This document shows, one piece after another, positions 35,346 through 48,300 of a stretch of 64,000 nucleotides of DNA (position 1 is the stretch's first letter; each line of letters opens with the position of its first letter). This stretch comes from Anaeramoeba flamelloides. Lineage: Eukaryota; Metamonada; Anaeramoebidae. The translations under genes were made by a program, and so were the position numbers. The DNA lies in contig JANTQA010000070.1 in the NCBI GenBank assembly GCA_027625915.1, positions 14,079,001 through 14,143,000 on the forward strand, in the 5' to 3' direction. The notes below the pieces were generated by a model, which saw only the letters and a list, made by a program, of their open reading frames with translations, made no database searches and was not told the origin of the DNA.

Positions 35346-36361
35346 TTTATTTCTAACAAAAGTTGTCATGCTACAACAGTCTATTTTCGAAATACCAAAT
35401 CAAAAAATATGTACTACAAAATTTTAACAAGCCAATTTTTTTATTAGGCCAAAGAAGCTAAAAAATTCAAAAAATTGTTAATTTTACTTTGTTTTATCTT
35501 ACTGTTTATTACAAAACAAAAAGATCAAAATTTTCATTCAAATTTCCATAAAAATAAAGCACAAGAATTATATTCAAATTTAGCAAGAAAAGATTTTATA
35601 AATCATGTAAAATTTCAATTTTTTTAATTCCATAAAAGGTGTTGTACTGTTAATTGTAAAATAAAAAGTTTAAAATTTTTATTCATCTTCCCATAAAATC
35701 ACAGTTCAAGAATTAAAATAAATCATCAAAGCCCGACAATTCTCAAAGGTAAATTAATATTTTATGCTTGTTTTAAGATTTAAAAATTAGATTTGATCTC
35801 TGATTTATAAATTACAATTTTTGGAAAGCTGAATGAAAATTTTGTTACATTTATTCTACAACAAATAGTATTTACTGTTGAGAGAAAAATGTTGTACAGA
35901 GAAAAATAGTTGGACCGCAATTTTAATTGCGAACATTACTGAAAATGATTTTTAATTTCAATCGTTTGTGAAATAACTAAAGAAAATAACAATAATCTAC
36001 TTTTTAGAGTGGCAATTAATGCAATTCTACCTTTTCAAAACCTTATCTCTTATAATCTAAAACAAGTTTAAAAATTACCATTTTCAGAATTAATTGTAAA
36101 CTTTACTAAAACTTGGATTTTGTTAAAATAGAAAGATCTACTTTAGTTATCAAACATTCAAATGAGTATTCTACACATACCACATATTAATCAACTTTTA
36201 ATACATTTAAACCCAGATTTATATAAAAATCACCTAGTTATCAATAGGATTTGATTTTCAATTTTACTAAGGTTCCCAATTTAAAATGGTGCCCAACCAT
36301 TTTTCTGTTTCAAAAATGTTTTTCTCAACAGTTATTTATAATTTGCCTTTTAAGAATTGGG

Positions 36362-36843
36362 TACTATAGTCAAAATAACCTGTGCAAAAAAATTTAAAGC
36401 GTTTTTCAAAATAAAAAGCGTGTTTTTTTGTTCTAGTTGACCAATACATTAACCAATCAAAGAAACCAATTGAAAATCCTAAAAAATATGTTATTGGTTT
36501 CTTAAAGTTCTATTATTTAAAAAGAAATTCGAAAAATGAAGGATGAAATTGTAAAATTTATCTCAAAAAATAGTGTAAATTTTTGAAGGAAAATTTTAAT
36601 AATCAAAAAAACAAAAAATTTCAGAAAAATTGAGAATATTATGGAAAATTTTCAACTATTTGCATGAATAATTTAAATTTTTCTGAAAATATCCAGACCT
36701 TTACTTTCAAAATTGATTTGAACTTAAGTATACTATTTGGTAGTAGATTGGATGTTGCCTTGGTACAAGAATAAAAAAAAGCACCGATTATATTTTGAAA
36801 CACGGATTATAGTCTTTGGGAACGCTTTATTTTGATCACTGTA
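36362..36843 (-). mobile_element. MITE family A, copy 3 (482 bp)
   Basis: Starts TACTATAGTCAAAATAACCT and ends TTTTGATCACTGTA. Same orientation as A2 and near-identical internal landmarks. Confidence 0.78.
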
Positions 36844-36976
36844 CTTTTGATATTTTATGAAAAATTTTGTTACTTTGATTTTGTAACAAATAATAAATAT
36901 TGGGTAAGTGATCTTTCAAATTCAATGTAAATAATAAACGAAAGAATAAGTTTTTTCATACAAAAATATTCCTTAC

Positions 36977-38080
36977 CTTATTTAATATATCCCAAAAGTC
37001 AAAACAGTTGTTGATTTCTTTTCCTAATATTGAAGGACTTATATTAAAGTTAGTTTCTGGTACCAGGTAAAAAAAAAAGGAGGAACAAAAAAGGAATGAT
37101 AAGTGATTGGATCTGAAAGTTTGTAATTGATAAAGATTTTTTTTGAACAATTTACAGTGGTGTAATTAACCTGTGTTTTTTATTTTAACCCATTATTAAA
37201 TTTTAACTCATGCAAAAAATATTGGCTGACTCTAGAAATAAAAGAAACAAATCAATGGGATGAAAACAGTATATAAACAAGAAATTGTGTTCTTTAAATA
37301 AATTTTGAAATTGAATTATGAAGATACTGGAAGATTAAAATGTAATTTTTTGACAAAAAAATGAGCATAATTTCATTTTTTGAATTTTGAGAAAAAAATC
37401 ATAAAATCTCACAAATTTTCAAAATATTATGAGATTTTTGAAACAAAAGCATTTAATTGAATTGATCCATTTTGACTAATCAAAGATCTAACCTCTAAAG
37501 TCAATTTGGTTCTGAACCAAAAATCTATAAGTGATTTCTGGTCTTCCAATACCCAAGTCTGAAAAAAAAAACACGAATTAAATTTTAGTAATGGGTTAAA
37601 GGTTGTTTGAACGGGTTGTTTACAACATTGTACTGAATTTGTGAAAAAATAATTCTTTTCTTTTATCATATAATGAATTATTTTATTTTTTTTCTTAAAA
37701 CCCAAATGTAAAATTGAAAATCTTATGACTCAACTTTTTTAAAAGTCTATAAAGAAAAAAGTTTTTTTCAAAAAAAAATCGATTATTTATTTTTACAGAA
37801 GAAATAGGAAAAACATTTTCAATTCTCTTTTCTGCTTTTTAGAAATAAAGTTTTTCAAAATAAATCATTCTCCTTTATGTTTTTAATTAAAATAATTGGT
37901 TGAGTTTTTGGTCTAATATGGTTTAACGTGAGAATACAATTTTGTAATTATTCCAAATTAAGAAAAAGATCGACTTACTTAAATGTTTTGTATTTAAATC
38001 TCTAATATCAATAAAGGGGCCAAAAAAAGGATTCAAAATTGACAATTTAATCAATTTCTCTCCATATGATATTAAATATA
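36977..38080 (-). CDS. Two exons of an unrecognised gene (partial)
   Basis: Exon 37979-38080 ends TTTAA/GTAAGT and exon 36977-37056 runs from ACCAG/AAACT to AATAAG/GTAAGG. The donors are the best consensus donors seen in the window. The split codon phases agree (one base plus two), giving 60 residues: a first part with KLSILNPFFGPFIDIRDLN, then TNFNISPSILGKEINNCFDF and WDILNK. The composition is protein-like and non-repetitive. MITE B2 lies inside the 922-bp intron. No start, stop or further exon was fixed: an earlier exon should lie between 38081 and about 38735, and a later one below 36977, where A3 and repeats intervene. No family was recognised. It may be a live gene with long introns or a remnant. 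Confidence 0.4.
37153..37632 (-). mobile_element. MITE family B, copy 2 (480 bp)
   Basis: Inverted relative to B1, beginning TACAGTGGTGTAATTAACCT; very similar over its full length. Lies between two candidate exons of the unrecognised gene. Confidence 0.8.
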
Positions 38081-38735
38081 CTTTTCAACACTTATTAGAA
38101 ATTATCAGGTTTAATGTTTTGTTTCTTTTTCAAAAAAAAAAAACCTCAAATAATATTTTTTTTTGATTTCAAGGAATCAAAGGAAAATTTTTTATTCCAA
38201 TGATTACTATCATTCATTTCTTATTTTAATTTGGTTTTTCATCGAATCTCATTATTCACATTATTTGCTAATTAATAATTTTTTCAAAAAAATTAATAAA
38301 TCAGAATTAAATAGTTTGTCAAAAAAAACAAATATTTGGGGTTTTTCTTCATAAAATTTAAGTTTTCATCACTTTTCTTGATTCTAGTTGTTTTTATATT
38401 TATTCTGGAAAAGAAAAATATTTTACTTCGAACTAAAATCATAAGAATCTTTTTTTTTTTTAAAGAGTTTTGGTACCAAAGAAACAATTCTTATTTTAAT
38501 TTACAAGTAACCCTTGTACAATATTTTTTGGTCTTTTATAAAATTTCGACAACAAAGGGGCTTTAGTGAACCAAAAACCTGAGAAGAATCGATTCCATTG
38601 GAATCATTTTCATCTTCTCATTCCAAAATTTTTAAATTTTTGAAGATTCTAAAAATTATCAAAACTGGAATCATCTGAGAACTTTGGAAATTATTTTTTT
38701 CACTTTTATTTGATCATTAACCTTGAAAAGAATTT
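38081..38735. promoter_or_regulatory. Region between divergent genes
   Basis: This gap of up to 655 bp separates the unrecognised minus-strand gene from the start of the CH-domain gene and must hold the latter's promoter. No defined motif can be called; a near-palindrome GATTCCATTGGAATC is at about 38590. A short minus-strand frame in the 38160-38230 area (beginning MNDSNHW) might be a missing exon, but its phase does not fit. Confidence 0.3.
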
Positions 38736-39305
38736 ATGAACACAGAATTTAAACAACTTTACAAATTCTCTACTGATCTCAGCAAGAGTTTTTTCAATAA
38801 AACACAAAAAAAAAGTTTTAAAAGGTGGATCCACCATTATTTACCGAAAAAACTCTCAAAGGGAATTAGCACAATTTCACATGGACTAGAAAATGGTGTT
38901 GCGTTACTGTACATTTTAGAAGGCATTGAAAAGCAATCCATTTGTGAATACAACACAAATCCCAAATCAAAAAAAAAAAAGATCCAAAATTTGCAATTAG
39001 TGCTAGAGCACTGTAGATCAAAATCGATCCCAGTACAAATCACATTCGAAGACATCCTTTGCAACCGAATTGAAAAAATAATGCCTTTTATATTTAAAAT
39101 AATGATTTATAGCGCTGTTAGGAATCTGTCTGTCAAAGAAGACCTTGACTTTTCTCTCATTGTGCTTGAGTGGTGCAAAAATAAGGCACAAGCTTATAAT
39201 CTCAAGATGGTCTCTTTTCAGGAATCTTTTAAAGACGGCCGTTTGTTTTCTGCCCTGTTATACAATGAAACAAAAGGCTTAGTTAACCATTCTTCGTTAT
39301 CACCT
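38736..39305 (+). CDS. CH-coiled-coil gene, exon 1 (CH1 and first half of CH2)
   Basis: 190 codons ending SSLSP, then GTAAAA. Reading through gives a T-run-encoded hydrophobic tail and a stop at 39374, which breaks CH2. The first ATG, 38736, is used. Confidence 0.82.
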
Positions 39306-42300
39306 GTAAAATTGAATTTTTTTATTCTTCAATTGTTTTTTTTTTTACGATCCCTTTTCAGATTTTACATTTAATACACAGAACCACTTTTCAGGACTTT
39401 GAAACAAAATTAATTGAAACAGTTACCAAACCAACACTTTTTATGTAAAACAGAAAAAAAAATTATTTGTTTTTGCCAACTTAACAATAACCCCAAAATT
39501 TAACAACATTTTCAAAAAGCCATTTTTACCTAAAGTTTGAAAAACGCCTCCTCAAACTTCTTTCAAAAGAGCAAACCAAACAGTTGAAAAACAGCATTTA
39601 AAACTTTTAGTAAAATCGCTTTTGTCAACAAGCTTTTACCTCTTTTCATTTTTGTTCTTTTTCGTTTATCAACTAAATTTTAATACAATAATTCGGTATT
39701 TAGAATTTTTTGGGTTTTGGGTACACGTTAAAAATTCTCTTATTATGCTCGTCTTAATAAAAAAAAAACAAGAAACAATACTGATGTTCCAAGAATAAAT
39801 CGGAAAAAATTTTCATTTTCCTTTTTCATTTGATTCCAGAACCCACAAACCACGAATTCTTCTTTTGAAACTCATTTTTGTAAAAAAAAATAAGGAAAGG
39901 ATAATGAAAGTTAAAATCATTTTTCGTTTGTTCTTACAATACCAGTACAGCACAGCTATTTTAAAAAAGTGACAACTTCAGAAAAACTTTTTTTCGAGTT
40001 TTTACTTTTTAAAAAGAATTACAGTATGCTAAATAACCAGTGTTTACTTTTTTTGTGTGTGTTTTTGAATATTATATGTATTGTTCCTGCAGTAACTGTT
40101 GTTTTTTTTTTTTAAACAGCTTTTCTTTTTTTCTTTAGCTGTGTTTTTTGATTTTTATTTTGTGTTTAATGAAAATTTAAAGTTCAATATAACTATACTT
40201 TCAAACCAAACAATATTTACAATAGATCATCTGATCAAAGTGTTTTCCTCGAATCTTCCAATACCAGTCTCCTCATAAAAGAGATATAATTGAACCAAAT
40301 TTCAACAAATCAACACCAAAATCCACAACAACCAAATCTTTCAATTTGAATAAATACAAAAACAATAAAAATGATAAAAAGAGTTTCTTAAAAAAATGTT
40401 TCGCTGGTACCTGCACATGAGTTAAAAAACGATCATAATTGTTCAAAAGTTTTTTGATATTGAAATGAACAAAAAAATTTCATTACATTTTCCTTTTTTC
40501 CTTTAACCTATCGTCTTCAAATCATATCTTGTAATTGGCGTAACTTTATTTATTTATTTGGTTCTTTTTTGTACCTATTGGATGAGATAAGAATCCCTAA
40601 TGAAGCAATATTTCATATTGAAAAAAACGTTAATCAGCCAATATTTTATCTGATTAAAATTCGATAAGAACATGTCAAACAACCAAATTTTTTAAAAACC
40701 AATTCCTTTTCAACAATTTTCATAATGAGAGCAAATTAAATCTCTAAAAATATCAATTTTCATTGACTATATGCCTTTCACTACAATTCCGTTATTTTTT
40801 ATTTTTACTAATTTCCACTAATCAACACTAAAAATAATATTGACTCTTATGTTAATATTAAAAATTGAATGGGAATTGTTGATCAATAAACTAATAAAGA
40901 AAAAAAAAAATTCAAAGATAATAAACTTAAACATTTTTTGCTTATTGTGAAAACATAATTAAAAATCTATTAATTTGGAATTGGATGAGCATTTAATTGT
41001 CTGAAATTTGAATTTAACAATTTTAAAAAAGTTTAGATACTCTGTTTTTTTGATCATAAGAGATTTATCCAAAATAGATTTGTTTTGAAAAACTTGAATA
41101 CCTTGAAATACTACAATTTTTCGAAAAATAAAAAGGCATTTTATTTATTTGATGGAATAATTTTTTTGAAAACAACCATTTCAAAATCAAATTCTAAAGG
41201 ACAAAACGTTATTTAGTTTAGAGTAAGACTGGAAAACAGTATTTTATTGCTTTTTTTGAAGTAAAATTTTCTTTTCAAAAATTAAATCTTTAATAGTCAT
41301 CGGGGATTTGGTACTCATTTTCATTAATGAGATTTACTTTTTGAGATTAATTTATTACCAAGTGGGGTTTAAAAATTACACGTACACATCAGGAAAGAAA
41401 ACCATTTGTAACTTGAATAATTAATAGTGGTTAGATTTTATCTTTTTTTGATTGAAAGAAAATAACAAAAAAGAGAAATTTATTTTCTCAACTCATAGAA
41501 AGCTTAGTTTAATTTCAATTTTGGGGTTTGGAATTGTTTTGTTTTGGTGGTAGGTATTCCACTAGGTACAAAAAAAAAGGAGTTGTATTTTTTGAGAGAA
41601 AAAAATTCAAATTAAATTTCAATTTTTTACAAAAAAAGAAAATGGTTTTCTTCAGTTGTTCGAATTCCTCAAGAAAAACAAGTGGATCCACTTTTTAGAC
41701 TGAGAAATTAATTTGATTTTATTTTACTAAAAAATAATTAAACTTTTAAAATATTTTTATTTTTTTTCAATTTTCAACAAAAGATTATGGGGGTTTGTTG
41801 AACCAAAATAGTGAATTGAGAGCCGATTTTAACAATATTATAATCAAATTTAGAATAATATCCATTAAAATAAACCCCTTAAAAAAAAACCATTATCCCT
41901 GTATAAAAGAAATATGAAGATCTTTCAATTATTCAATCAATTAAAAAAAAAATATTTGATCTTTTGAAAAAAAAATTTCTTTTATAATTTGGAGAATGAC
42001 AGTATTATCGTCAAGATAGACTTCCTTTTTAAAAATAAACACACCCTTGAAAACTTTTTATTTCAACAACAATTAAAAATTGAAAACAATATCAAAAAAG
42101 TTGGAAAACAACACTTAAAAACACTTTTTTGAAAAAAAACAACAGTAAAAGTTTGAAAAAAAAATAATTATTACAATCTACACTGGTTATTGAGCAAACT
42201 GTACTTTTTTTTTTTAGATTGTCAGAATTAAAACTTTTCAAAAAAATATAGTTTTAAAAAAAAAAGAGTACAAAATAATTTTAAAAGATCTTTGACTCCA

Positions 42301-45300
42301 CCCCAACCCCTGCCTCATATTTAAAGGACGAGTACTATTTTTTGTAAATTAGAAAACTTGAAAAAATTTTAAATTCTAAAAAATTCTTCACTTTTTTAAA
42401 AAAGCTAAAACTTAGGAAATGTTTAAAAAAATTCGTCACTATTTTAAAATGAATGTAATCTAATTTCAAATTTTAACAACTATGTTTTCAATTTACCAAT
42501 TTTTCTTAAAACATTTTGATCAAATCTCATTTAAATTGTTAATTTAGACCAATTCATCCAATTATTCTCCAATTAGGATCAATATATCATTATATGAGAA
42601 TTTTTTACAGAAAAATATAAAAGAAATTTTTGAGATAACTAAACTCTAACACCCGCATTAGAAAATGTGGAAATGAAAAAGAAAAATTGTCGTGATTTTT
42701 TAGCCTAAAAAATGATGATCATATTTCAAACATTCTCAACAAACAACTCTAACTTTTAAAAGATCACATTATCTCTGAGTTTTGAATAATGCGTTACCTG
42801 AATTATTCCATTGTCGCAACAGATCATAACAATTCTTACAAATAATTTTTTTTTTTTCTCTTTGATTATTAGTTTTGTTTTTGTTTTGTTTTTTCTTGGA
42901 ATGAATTCAAATTCCCAACAAGACTTTTGATGATGGTTTTTCCGCTATTTGATATTTTTGAATGGAATATTAGGATTCAAAATACCTCAAATCATTTGAT
43001 TTATTTTTGTTTGTCAAATATTTTTTTATTTGTATTGTTTCTCTCAAAACACAATTGTTACCATCAATATAAATCGAGTTGAAGTTGTGTTGTTAAAGGT
43101 TTTGAGATATTTTGCATCCAACAATCTCATTAAAATAAAATCCCCAAAACTGTTTTTATTAATTTTTTTATTTAAAAATAGTCTCCAATCAAAAAAGAAA
43201 AAAGATCTTTATTTTTTCGGAAATGTGGATTTATACGAAATTAATATAATGAGAAATAATCTATCATGATTTTATCAAATATTTAGTTTCTGCTTGAAAA
43301 TAACAGAGAATTAGTCATCAATTATTTCCATTTCCCACTATTTGAATATATTAAAACAAAATTTTAAAACCCTCTCAACTTAACACAAAAAAAAGAAAAT
43401 CATTAGAAAATTATCAATGGTTTGCAAGGGATCTAAAAATTGTTTGAAAGGAAAATTTTTTTTCAAAAGTACCCTTTTATCCCATCCATCTTTTTCATTT
43501 TTTTATACGAGGAAATCACAGAGACAAATTTCATGAAAAAAATATTCATTACTTCCTTCTTAGATCTCACTGAAATTTTTTGTGAAATTTACAGACCAAG
43601 TAACCATGATTAAAATAAACTAAAATTCAAAATTTTTAACACATTTAAAATGATCCAAAGAATCACAATAATACAATTTGATTCAAATTGGAAATAAATT
43701 TCATTTTTATAAAATATGAAAATCATTTTTTCATCTTTTAGTTATTTCTTTTCATTTCATTTTTTGAATTACGTAACTTGTTTCGTTCGATCGTAATATT
43801 TTTTTAGAACGATTGATTTTATGTTAAAGTTTAGTTGTTCAAAATAGAAGAACTCAAATACAATTAGAGAATAGATCATATCCTTTGATCGATCAATAAT
43901 CCTAGTAAAATATCACAAATTTATCAATCCATTTTTTGGTTTTGCTCTCTCTAAAATATTTAATACACCCAGGATTTCTAAGTATTTACAATTGTTTATT
44001 TTTTCTTTTTGAGTATTGTAATTTATAAATAATTGTTAACATTTCAATAAGTGAATGGTTCTAATTTGGTATTTCTTTGAGAATTTCTTATTTAAGATTT
44101 TTTTTCCAAAAATTAAATTTTGGTGTGTTAAAAATTTTGAATTGGAATTTACATTTAAAATTAATTCTGAATTACAAACGGAGTTGTTAAATGTGATAAA
44201 TATTACATTTCTCTTTTTCTTTTAATCCAGTACATAAACATTCTTTCACTTTAGAATTGCTAGATCACCAAAAATATATCTTGACGAACAATAAAAATTA
44301 TCTATTTAAAGAAAAGGGGATCACATATTTCAATCTATTACTTTGGAAATATAAAGTAATTCAAAAAAAGAAAATTAATTCAAAATTTTATCCCATTTAT
44401 TATTCAAAAAACAGTATCTTACTAAGAAGGAAAATAATAAGTCTAGCCTTTTAACAATAAATAAATCGCAAAAATTTACATTTTTAAATACAACAATTTT
44501 TAAAAAATTGATTATTTTTTTTTTTTTTAATTGATAAAACATCAACTTTTATAAAAATATAGTTTTAAAAAAGTGAGGACAATTTTTCTTAAAAACCATT
44601 TTTTCTGACTTTTCTATTTTTTATAAAAGGAAATTAACAAAGCTATGAAGGCGAGGTAGAGATTGGAGTGTTAAGAAAAATACTTTTAACATGCTTAGTC
44701 CTCACTTTTTTTAAACTTTATATTTTTTTTCTTTTTTGATTAATCTTTTTCTTTTTTTTTTGAATATTCCGTTTTTTGTATGTTTTTTTTGATACTTTTA
44801 TTGTTTTTGAAAACAAGTCAACTTAAAGAGAAAAAAAATAGATCTTAGAAAATACTGATAAACCTTAAGAAATAGTGATTATGTAATGTCTTATAATCAT
44901 TTTATCAGTAAAAAATCTTGTTGTTAATTTTTTTTTCAGTTAAAGTTCATCAAGAAAAAATTCATACTGTTTATTTCAAAAATTGTTACTCACTTTTTTT
45001 TTTTACGTTTTTGATTTTATTTTTTTTTTAAATTTAAAAATATCAGGTTTTTTTAATGTGTTTATAATAATTAAAAAGTGAATTATTAAAAAAGATTTTA
45101 ATAATTAGTTGTCCTTGAATACAAAATAATTTTTTTTTTTTTCAATTTATTGTTTAAAGTGAGTCAACAATTTTGAAACATAGTTTATTTTAATAATTCT
45201 AAACTCATTTTTATTTTTTAATATTTTTTTATTTTATAATAATATACAATTAATAGGAAACACCTCAAAAAAATTTAAAATCTATTTTTGATCTTGGAGA

Positions 45301-48300
45301 AATGTTGAATATTCCAAAAATTATGGATGAAAAAGATGTTATTTCAGGTGAAATTGACAAATATTCAATTTTTATTTATCTTTTAGAATTAATGAAAAAA
45401 GTTGAGACACCAAATAATGTAATATTACTTTTTTTTTTTATTTTTTACAATATTAAGATTTTTTTTTTTTGAAAAACAACAAAATAAAATGAATTTTTAT
45501 TTAAAAATATTTATATGCCAACAAGACCCAAAAAATCTGATATTTTAAAATTTTAAATAATACGAATTTACTTCAATTTTGAATCAACTATCAATTAGAG
45601 ACTTTCTTAATAAAGAAAATAAAAGGTTAAATTTTCTTTTTCATATAAAATAAACCCAATTTGTGTGAAATATCACATCAATAATTTGCATTCATATTTT
45701 TTTTTTTTTGAAAACATTTTTTGGTTTAACAAGACACATCAAAAAATAATTTTGTCACTGTAATAGTTATTTTTTTTTATAATACTTTCCAAAAAATTAA
45801 ATTAAATCAAATTAAAAAAAATATGTATTAAGCTTTTAAAAAAAAATAAGATTACTATAAATTTAATCTAAAAAAAAAGTTAAAAATCTCTCTGGATCCA
45901 AAGTCTTGAAAAAAAGATATGATCTCTCAACAACTCTTCTTAGATCAAGGAATTCCATATTACATGATCTTATTAAAAACATATTTAATCATAAAACATA
46001 CAAAACTTTTCCAATTTGTTACCATTGATTGTTATACAAAGTAAAAAAAAAAACATTAAATTATTTATGTCTTTTTGATCTTAATGAGAATTAGATTTGA
46101 TTTCTTTGTAGAAAAGTAATGAAAGTTAAATATCCATCTAAATGGTGAATTATTTTGTTAGAAAGTTGATTTGTTATCAATTTTTTAGTTTTTTTTATTT
46201 CGCATATAATCATCTTTAACCATTTTATTATTCTTCTCAAAACCTTTTAAAACACAAAGTTTTGTTGATTTTAATGCTTTTTCAAATTTTGATTTTCTTG
46301 ATTCAAGTTAAATTTTTGAAGCGATTTTGTTTAATTTTCTCTTTAAAATAAATTAAAATTTCTCAACAATTTCGCCTTGTATTCTAAACATGAAGAGTCA
46401 GATAATTTTAGATGAGATCATAAAAAGATTCTAGATATTTCACACAATTGACATTTTATTTTCGAAGACATGAAAATTCTACTTTGAGTTTTCTCAGCTC
46501 TTTTTATAACTGGAACCTTTTTTAGAACATTAACCCCAAGATTTGGTATTATATTGTGTTTTATATAGTAACTCCAAAGATAGAATATCGTGAAAGAATT
46601 TGCTATTTAAATTAAATTTTAACTTTAATATTGAAAAAACAGTTTTTTAAATGGAAAACAGTAACAGATTTTAAATTTATTCTTATCAAAACTAAAATCA
46701 AGATGGGCATAAAAACATTTACCTTAAGGTTGATTTCTAAATTCTTTTTGGCTCTATTGGGTCTTTTCTTTTAATACCAATCACCAAAGATGTCAAAATA
46801 AAACAATTTATAAAATTTGTATAAAAAAAATTGTAATGAAAAAAAATTATTACTTTTTCATTTTTAGGATACATATTTATTTGATTAAATAAAATTGAGA
46901 GAAAAGAATAAGGAAATAAAAAATTTTACAAAATAAAAAAAGAAAAATATAAGAAAATAAACTATTTTTCAAAAATGTTGACTCACTTTATAATGTTAAT
47001 AAAAGTGATTTTATTGAGTATTATTCCCTTTTCTTTTCAATTATTTTTTTCAATTTTCATATCAAAATGAATTTTTCAATTTTTTGATCAAATCATTTTT
47101 TCTAATTTCACCAAACTTTGTTTTTTTCTTTTTTTCTTTTTTTACTTTTTCATCTTTTTTCTTTTTCTTTCTTTTTTTTTTTTCATTAAATCAAGTTGAA
47201 AAACAAAAATGGAACTTTGAAAATACCAATAAAAATTAAAAAGAATTTAAGACAATGGAATATATTTTAAAATGATAGCTATTATTAGTAAAAAATCTTC
47301 TTGTTAAATTACTTTTTTCATTGAAAGTTTAGTAATAAAAAATCTGTAATGCTCATTTCAAAAATTGTGATTCTCTTTTTTATAAGTTTTTATGTTATTT
47401 TTTATTTTATTTTTTAAAATATCAAGCTTTTATAAGTTTAGAATGATTAAAAAAAGAATTATTAAATAAGATTTAAAAATTAGTTGTCGTAGAATACAAA
47501 AGTTTACTTTTTTTTTCAATTTATTATTTCAGGCGAGTCACAATTTTTGAAATATCAACTAAAATTCAAAATTCTTGAAACAGCAAAAAATGTTAAAAAT
47601 AATCACAATACTACAATTTCATTCAATTTGAAATAATTTTGATTTTTGTAAAATCCTTTTTACATTTTTTCGTTTTTTTTGTTTTCATTTTATTTTTTGA
47701 ATTATGTAATCTGTTTCGTTCGATCAGAAAATTTTTTTCAAATGATTGATATTAGGTTACAGTTTTATTTGTTCAAAATAGATAAACTCAAAGAAAATTA
47801 TTCGAAGATATCTAAATATTTTGATCGATCAATATTTGTTGGTAGAATTTCAACAAATTTACCAATACTATTTTTTTTTGGTTTGCAAATCTCCAAAATT
47901 TTTGACACAGTATTTTTTTTTATTTTGATTTGATAATTATTTATTTTTTTGTTTTGTTTTGGTATTGTAAATTATAAATATTTGTATCATTTCAATCAGT
48001 TAATGGTTCTAATTTAGTATTTCTTATTGGATTGATTAAATAAGATTTTTTTTTTAAAAAATAAAAATTTTTGTGTATCAAAAATTTTGAATTGGAGTTT
48101 GGGATTTATTGTTAAGATTCAGTGTTAAAAAAACACTTTATCTGTTCAAGAGAGAATTTTGAAGTGGTTATATTTGTAACTTCTAATGCACAGGTGAGAA
48201 TAAACACAGACATTAGAAACATTTTAGACTTAATTTATTTTTCAAAAATAAATTTGATATCTAAAAAGAAGAAAAAAAAACAATTAATAAAAAATATAAA

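Larger units (their letters stand above)
29162..36976. other. Intergenic repeat region upstream of the PH gene
   Basis: Contains the J1 MITE, two box C/D snoRNA-like genes, MITEs B1 and A3, and several I-family ends (about 32218-32265, 33335-33375, 35505-35560, 35645-35690, 35823-35870, 36846-36900), recognisable by AATGAAAATTTTGTT next to an ATTTTACAA block. A patch at 29247-29325 and the block at 34185-34500 have higher complexity and short open frames on the minus strand but no coherent gene model. Confidence 0.45.
39306..45256 (+). other. CH-coiled-coil gene, intron 1, 5951 bp
   Basis: Donor GTAAAA, acceptor AATTAATAG. Contains the E1 element (40020-42203) with F nested inside, C copy 2 (43620-44165), a small inverted-repeat element near 44563-44735 and an N-family piece (44800-45180). 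Confidence 0.75.

Noticed and set aside
39306-39448. Read-through of CH exon 1, or short alternative 3' exons at 39362 or 39395 ending at 39448
   Set aside because: They are in frame but give no CH2 sequence; the exon at 45257 restores the conserved half exactly.
42708-42780. Possible further box C/D RNA (ATGATGA ... CTGA)
   Set aside because: No D'/C' pair and only a weak closing stem.
43515-43525. ACAGAGA resembling the U6 snRNA core
   Set aside because: None of the rest of U6 is present around it.
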